Source: Lepeophtheirus salmonis (taxonomy: Eukaryota; Arthropoda; Copepoda; Siphonostomatoida; Caligidae). From it: a DNA stretch of 64,000 nt. The notes below the pieces were generated by a model. That model worked only from the letters and a program-made list of their open reading frames with translations. It was not told the origin of the DNA and did not search any database. Below are positions 58,170-64,000 of the stretch, one piece after another. The position numbers and the translations under genes are program-made. Position 1 is the stretch's first letter. Each line of letters opens with the position of its first letter. The DNA is taken from contig NC_052134.2 in NCBI RefSeq assembly GCF_016086655.4, positions 37,881,971 through 37,945,970 on the forward strand, read 5' to 3'.

Positions 58170-58860
58170 CAGTTATTCATTTATCAGCCATATTGCATTA
58201 GAGTTAGTTTGTGCCACCCATGTGTAATATGAAACACACTAATTGGAATAATATTGCCATGGTTTTGTAAATGTTTCTGATATTTTCATGAGGTTTCCAA
58301 GTTCTCAATTTGTATGAGGTGCATCTACAACAGGCACAACATTGAATTTTGGCAAAGATTTGTCAAACTTTGAAAAATAGGAGATGCAGCCTCCATATAA
58401 CCTAACAGATACGTGTTGCTAGCATTATATGATATATACATACATGCCATTTTATCAATGATTAATACTGTTTATTTATTATTAATTAATTAGTAGCCAA
58501 ATAAAACAATAAATTAATTTAGTTTCATTTATACCATTGTAACTTTGGTGGCCTGTCCTAATCTGAAGATGGGCTAAAATGGGACGATTGCAGGTTTAAA
58601 AAAAGGCTTCTAACTTCAAATATTTTTGTGTGTTAGAAATAAGTGTTAATAATTTTTATTGCACAGTATGAAGGTATATACATCTACTGTAAAAATTCTG
58701 TCTACATGACCATAATAGATTGAGAAATATTGGCGATTTTGAAAAGCGTCTCATATTATCCCATTAATGATATAAAAAAATGGGGCTTCATAAGCATTGC
58801 GGAACAGGGGCTAGAGACGCTACTGATGATTGGTATAATCTCTAAATATATTCAAGCAAT
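58170..58860. other. No gene; short direct repeat
   Basis: AATATGAGACACACTAATAT (58107) and AATATGAAACACACTAATTG (58229) are near-identical direct repeats 122 bp apart, spanning the end of the mariner relic. Otherwise AT-rich. Confidence 0.45.
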
Positions 58861-58867
58861 AACGAGC

Positions 58868-59460
58868 GGGTCTCCTGTGGGGATGGGCTGAAGGGTCTCT
58901 AATTTCCCCTCAATATCCAAATTTCCAAAAAATTTAATTTTTCTATTTTTTCTTCCAAAAAGTCAAATTTTTCTGAGCAGCTGTGGATTTTTGAAATATT
59001 TCTCCAAAAAATTAATTTTTTCATAAATAGCTATGGATTTTTGAATTTTTTTTCAAAGAAATTTAATTTTTAGTGAATAGCTGTTGATTTTTGAATTTTT
59101 TTTCCAAAAAAATTATTTTTTTGTGAATAGATTTTTGAAAAAATTTTACAAAAAATTTAAATTTTTGTGAAAAGCTTTGGATTTTTGATTTTTTTTCAAA
59201 ATAATTAAATATTTGACATATTTTTCTAACCATGAATTAATTTTTTTTTTCCAAGAAATATAATTTATTGTTAATAGCTGTGGATTTTTGAATTTTAATT
59301 TTTAAATTTAACTTTTTGCAAATAAATTTTGAATTTTTTTCTAGAAAATTATATTTTCTCAACAGCCGTGGATTTTTGAATTTTTTTTTGTTTGTTTGAA
59401 TCGTTTTTTTTTTTTTTTTGTGCAAAGAAATAACAAAATTTCCCCAAAAAAAAAAAGAAG
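58868..59460. repeat. P-family element with a 50-bp tandem array
   Basis: Starts GGTCTCCTGTGGGGATGGGC, a degraded family end. Inside, CTGTGGATTTTTGAA-type motifs occur at 58981, 59031 and 59081, exactly 50 bp apart, and at 59131 with the first six bases missing. Each unit alternates GTGGATTTTTGAATTTTTT with CCAAAAAAATTAATTTTT. Further units at about 59171, 59279 and 59367 have irregular spacing. Confidence 0.7.
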
Positions 59461-59464
59461 AGAA

Positions 59465-61235
59465 AAGAAAAGAAATACAAAGTAAGTTGTGTATTAATTA
59501 TATGTTTTTATTGAGTCTTCCCTAGGAGTCATCCATCATAATCTTTCTTCCTACTCCATGGCTAAATTCACTTCTTCTCAAGCCAAGTTAATAAAAAATA
59601 ACTAATTATGAATTAAACTTATTGGATAAATTATCCAAGCACTAAATTGCTATCATAATTAAACGTTATAAAAAAAATAGTTAAAAAATGATTGTATCCC
59701 AAATGTATCTACTCCTCAGGACAAGCCCGTAAATACACTCCCCTGACTTAAAATTATAATTTCAATAGCAGTTGCTGTCAACATTTTCTACTTTTTTGTC
59801 GCTGTTGTTGTTGTCCAATAGAAAATCCCCATTCAAATTATAGTTCCCATATTATGTCTGATATATTTTTACTATTTTGATAGAATATTAATATTTTTTT
59901 AATAACCTTTTTATAAATATAATGACAATGTTTTGTCAACAAGTAACTCCCCCCTTCAAGAAAAATCCTAAGCATTGCATTGAAATAAAGTTTACTTGTT
60001 TGTGATTGATAGTGGAACTACTCTACTCTTTTTATTTAATTAGATTTCCAGGTATTTGTATTTTCCTTCCGCCCCCGTACATTTAGAACGGAAGGGCCAA
60101 ATTAATTTCTGTAAACTTTGTCGAGATATTTTTTTTTTTTTTTGACGGAAAAACATTGATCTATTTTTTCTATTACTCTTACCTTTAAAAGTTCAGTCCA
60201 ATATACTTATAGTTTATGCAACCACGCGATGTTCAAAGGATTCTACAAGCCCAGGACATTGGTTTACCTTCAATATTATTTTATCTTTCTGCAGTTGTAG
60301 CTCATCTTCAAAGACGTTGAGGACTAATCCCGAACTGCCACCATTTTAAGGGATAAATAAAGTGTACTTATTAGTAATTGAACGATCAGAATGGGACTCT
60401 CTTCTTCACCAATAGTTCATTTCTGGAGACGTTAAGGGATACAGCAGGAGGAAAGGATCCTACTCTGGTCGCTCAACAACCAATACCTATACTTTCTTCA
60501 TCCTTACATGTGGTTTATTAACATAAAAACTCATTTGATCAAATTTGTTTTAATGATATGATTTGTATTCAAACTTAAGGGATGATTTAAGATACCAAAG
60601 AATTTTAGCTACAGTTAAAATATTTGATTTTTGAGACTATCAAATAAAATAAAAAAAAGTTTCTCATTATTTTTGGCAATTTCAAGTGCAATCTGTCGTG
60701 CCTCCAAATGGTTAATGAGAATAATGATAATAATTTGTTGATATAAATTGACGAAAATTCATGGAAGAATACAAATATAATCCATACTTAATTTTGAGAA
60801 AAATTAGTCTAGCTTGCTTTTGTGTTGACAGACTACATATGTTGTTTACTGTAAAAAGTGAAAAAGTGTCATTAAAAATAAAGAAAACAACAGCTATAAA
60901 TAAGCAAATATAGAATAATTTACTTTCATCTTATGTACCAAATTCCTTTAAAAATAAAATGTAAAACTCCATATTGTTTTTATTAACTTTGGTTGAAGAT
61001 TGCATGTTTTATATGAACGACATTGATAAATATAATTTTACTCAAGGTTTATAGATCCTTGAATGAAACATATTGTAATAAAAATATTTTTTAAATAATA
61101 TGTCTGAATAATAAATAGTGACCTTTAATTTATTTGAATGGTACTAAAAACTATAAATAAGGTTGTAAATCCATAGCCATTTTTTAGCTAGCTAGTTTTG
61201 TTGGTGTTGGTAAACTGAAGAATGTATTTTATTTT
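59465..61235. other. No gene recognised
   Basis: AT-rich. ATCTTTCTGCAG at 60283-60294 looks like a splice acceptor and an ATAAATAAAG element follows at 60350, but no open frame connects them. Not called. Confidence 0.35.
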
Positions 61236-61239
61236 TCTA

Positions 61240-61370
61240 AAGCTGCCATCATCATTATTTAATTCTTGAGGAGAGAAGAATATATCACAAGGGAGTGTGC
61301 TCATGAAAGATGGAGACTTTCACTGAGGAGCTGCTCGGGAGTTATACGTGTAAGTCCCTTTTCAGTCGTG
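61240..61370 (-). repeat. S-family repeat copy
   Basis: TTCTTGAGGAGAGAAGAATA, GTGTGCTCATGAAAGATGGA, CACTGAGGAGCTGCTCGGGA and TTATACGTGTAAGTCCCTTT match the reverse S order. Confidence 0.55.
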
Positions 61371-61376
61371 TTGGCA

Positions 61377-61600
61377 GGGTGTGGACTGGAGTGGCTGTAG
61401 CCCCCTACCCTCCCCCCACCCCCATCAAGGAAATTTTGCTATTTACTAGATATTTTTTGGTCAAGATGAATAGCATTTAGTTTTTGAAATTTTTGGACTT
61501 TTTTCAAAAAATTCCGATACTTCAAAAAACGCGGATTCTTGCCAATTTTTTAATTTTTAATAAAATATTACAAACAAATCTAAACTTTGTGGAGTCTTTA
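61377..61600. repeat. P-family element copy
   Basis: GGGTGTGGACTGGAGTGGCT, GTAGCCCCCTACCC and AAGGAAATTTTGCTATTTAC give the GC-rich family end and the GCTA(G)TAAA block, then T/A homopolymers. The other end is not clear. Confidence 0.55.
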
Positions 61601-61604
61601 TTTT

Positions 61605-62990
61605 TTATAGTCAAACGTAGGGCTGGGGCAATTTCCCCCCAAAATCGTGACATTAATTAGAGGCAATGCCAGAATCTTTAATAAACTTGTTTGAGTTTAG
61701 TCATAATTGTACCTCCATTTTTTCTGATGACTTTGCTATCTTCACTAAGTCCTTTACACGACCAAGTAAGCTAAAAGCCACACCTATCGCCGGTTGGGCC
61801 AACCTGGACCCGACCTTTGTGAGCAACTCCTGTTCAAAATTACACACCAGGCTGGAACTGGTAATGAAGGCCGGAACTGAGAATGTCGAGAAAGGTCAAT
61901 TAAATTATTATACTTGTTAGTTGTCCGAATTTGATAAAAATTTCAAAAAGTGTTTCGTTTTATACTAAAGGGCCTCGACTTACATAAATATTTACTCTGA
62001 ATACCTTATTTAGACCTTGTACATATTATGTGCAAGGTATGTGTATTTGAAAAGTCCTAAAAATCTCACAAAATATTTGTGGTAAAATGAGAAATATTCA
62101 AAAACAACTTCAATTTAACCAATTGGATACAATATAAAGAACGTTTTATTTATGTATATATAAACCTTAGCATCAAAAAGAGAAAAAGACAAAAAAAAAA
62201 TGACAGCTGACAAAAAAAAATATAAATATCTTTGTTGAAACCATAATTTAAAGAAATATATTTGTCTTAGTTCTTTTAATGAATTTAAACCAATTATGAC
62301 TATCCAACTTTGGATGTAGTTATGTGTAAAAAATATTATCTGATCATCATCTTAAATACACTACATATAACCCACCTTTACTGATCAAACATTCCAAAGA
62401 GTACTATCCCCAAATAATTAGAAGGCTCTTGTCTCCTTAATAATAATCCAAGAAGTTCAAACACTCTCTTATATGATGTCCATAAAACTCCTAACAAGTA
62501 TATATAGGTATTATCTTTCCCTTTAAAAAAAAATATTCCTTAATTAGAAGGCTTGGCCTTTAAATAAACCAATGCTTACTGGCGTTACAAGAAAACCCAT
62601 ATAATTAATAGGTAGCTACTAAAAAGGTAAAGTTTAAAGTTAAAAATGTACGTAATTTTTGTTTCAAATTTATACTTCATTAAGATAAATTGGCTTTACA
62701 TTTTTTTTCAAGGCTTTAAAGCTCTTTATCGCATTTTTAACAAAGAATTTGTATGCTTCGACAATCCTTTCTTACTTATATTTCTATCAATATAAGACCT
62801 ACTGTAGCTTTATATTTTCATACGACTTTAAGATTCAAAATATTCAGATAATTTATTTTATTAGTACCTCATGACATAAGATGCTCTAAGAAAAGAGATG
62901 AAATACATATCTATGGAGACAAAAATATCACATTGAATACTGATAGGTAGTGATGCTAATTGGTAGAATTTTGGGCATGTTAAAAAACAA
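61605..62990. other. No supported gene
   Basis: An ATG frame of 84 codons at 61666-61920 has moderate composition (FAIFTKSFTRPSKLKATPIA, GWANLDPTF), but no family, promoter or splice support; I leave it uncalled. The rest is AT-rich. Confidence 0.35.
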
Positions 62991-62994
62991 CAAA

Positions 62995-63215
62995 CAAAAA
63001 AAAAAAAAACATGGTAACCTAGACAATTTAAAGAATGTTTTGGAGGAGATCAGCAACAACAAGCTGTCACAAGGGAGGAGAGCATAAGGAAATAAGCAAT
63101 TATAGGCAAAAATTACTACGATGTCGATCCTCAATTATACTCTAAGTCCGACGAGCTCTGTAACAAGTTTTCAGGGTTCCTCTCCGTCTTTTATGAGTAC
63201 ATGCAAAATGTTCAA
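62995..63215 (+). repeat. S-family repeat copy
   Basis: ACATGGTAACCTAGACAATT, AAAGAATGTTTTGGAGGAGA, CGATGTCGATCCTCAATTAT and CTCCGTCTTTTATGAGTACA give the full S order. One of the best-preserved copies. Confidence 0.6.
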
Positions 63216-63219
63216 TCCG

Positions 63220-64000
63220 GGGTTCAATATAAAAATGATAGCTTGGATGTAGTAGAAAAGGAAGTTTACTCCTTAGAAATTAGATAATAATGATAGCAGA
63301 TTAGAAAATGAAAATTGAGATGGGATTTTTGTAGATAACTATTAGAGTTTTATTCTCCTCGGATTCTACAAATATGGCCCATCCCTAGTCATTCATTGAT
63401 TGAGTGTGTGTGTGTTAATGAGTGAGCATATTTTAGGGACGTGTTTTTTGATTCATTATTATGATTTCAACTGAGATGTCGCCTTTTTTTTTTAGAGTAT
63501 CCCTAATCATGATTAATTATAATTTTCTATCGATTAGTCGAATAAATATGTGAAAAATACTTTTTATCATAACAGACTTTATAATATTATTTATATTTTC
63601 CTAGCATTTTTGTAAAATAGTCAAACCTTTATTAAATGACAAGGCAAGGGAAACAGAAAAAGAGACTTGTAATTGGATAGTACTTTTTATACCAGGTTTT
63701 CCATTTTGTAATCATTCTAAAATTGAAAATTGGATATTGCAAGGGTACAATTAAAACAGGTGGCCGTTAGACCAGGGTTTGACTGTATATAAATAACAGT
63801 GAACATCTGCCCTCTTTTTATATATTGCCCAGTGCGGGGACTTTTTTTATTTAATTAATAAAATTTCGGCTATTTTTTTATAATAGGATTCAAGATATGT
63901 ATATTTTCTAAAAAATATCCAAAATATATTTTAATATTAACTCCCCTCTAAAAACAGATACTGATCAGACCACTGTCTTCTTTTTTTTATGAAATCAAAA
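63220..64000. other. No gene recognised
   Basis: AT-rich with a short TG run near 63404-63414. No feature supported to the window end. Confidence 0.35.

Noticed and set aside
58981..59450. Possible CRISPR-like array because of even 50-bp spacing
   Set aside because: Units are contiguous minisatellite without unique spacers, in a eukaryotic repeat element.
61666..61920. ATG frame of 84 codons
   Set aside because: Composition is acceptable, but there is no family, splice or poly(A) support, and it lies beside a P element.

Overview
This is AT-rich animal nuclear DNA packed with decayed mobile elements and very poor in intact genes. Several things argue against a bacterial or viral source: an intron-bearing gene with GT/AG splice sites, polyadenylation signals, and many nonautonomous DNA transposons. 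Degenerate Tc1/mariner and maT-type transposases, a broken Ty3/gypsy retrotransposon and long foldback elements fit an arthropod. From remembered family resemblance only, I favour a parasitic copepod (sea louse, Lepeophtheirus/Caligus type). No search was run.

Host genes. Two loci look real. (1) A forward-strand terminal exon (2404-3203) of an unrecognised protein, with a poly(A) signal 212 bases past its stop. (2) A reverse-strand two-exon gene (21067-22100) for a small secreted protein of about 129 residues with a clear signal peptide. A decayed, frameshifted paralogue of gene 2 lies about 11 kb away on the same strand (10077-10329), so the locus was duplicated and one copy died. A reverse-strand coding relic with an internal stop (53596-53901) and a possible exon (31060-31260) are weaker.

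Mobile elements. The 15.9-18.0 kb and 23.2-23.9 kb stretches hold three broken copies of one Tc1/mariner family. A maT-like copy lies at 38.6-39.6 kb, an internally deleted mariner at 41.0-41.6 kb, and two mariner fragments at 57.2-58.2 kb. A reverse-strand Ty3/gypsy element occupies 34.4-37.7 kb: probable 5' LTR, primer-binding site, gag, protease, RT, RNase H and the start of integrase, all broken by stops and cut short. hAT-like nonautonomous elements lie at 18.6, 24.4, 27.9 and 29.3 kb; the one at 27943-28946 has a perfect 8-bp target duplication. Foldback elements lie at 7.9 (second copy at 32.4), 9.1, 20.3 and 25.6 kb.

Dispersed repeats. For reference I name four families. P: elements with ends like AGGGGYGTCCRCAGG and a poly-A/poly-T body, about 11 copies. 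S: about 300 bp, about 10 copies. R: about 330 bp, 2 copies. Q: about 120 bp, 3 copies. There are also four local tandem repeats, near 26.8, 43.7-44.2, 55.5 and 59.0 kb.

I found no CRISPR array, no rRNA, no convincing functional tRNA and no operon-like system. The most original observations are the P family, the hAT element that carries a P element at the same internal site in both copies, and the duplicated secreted-protein gene.
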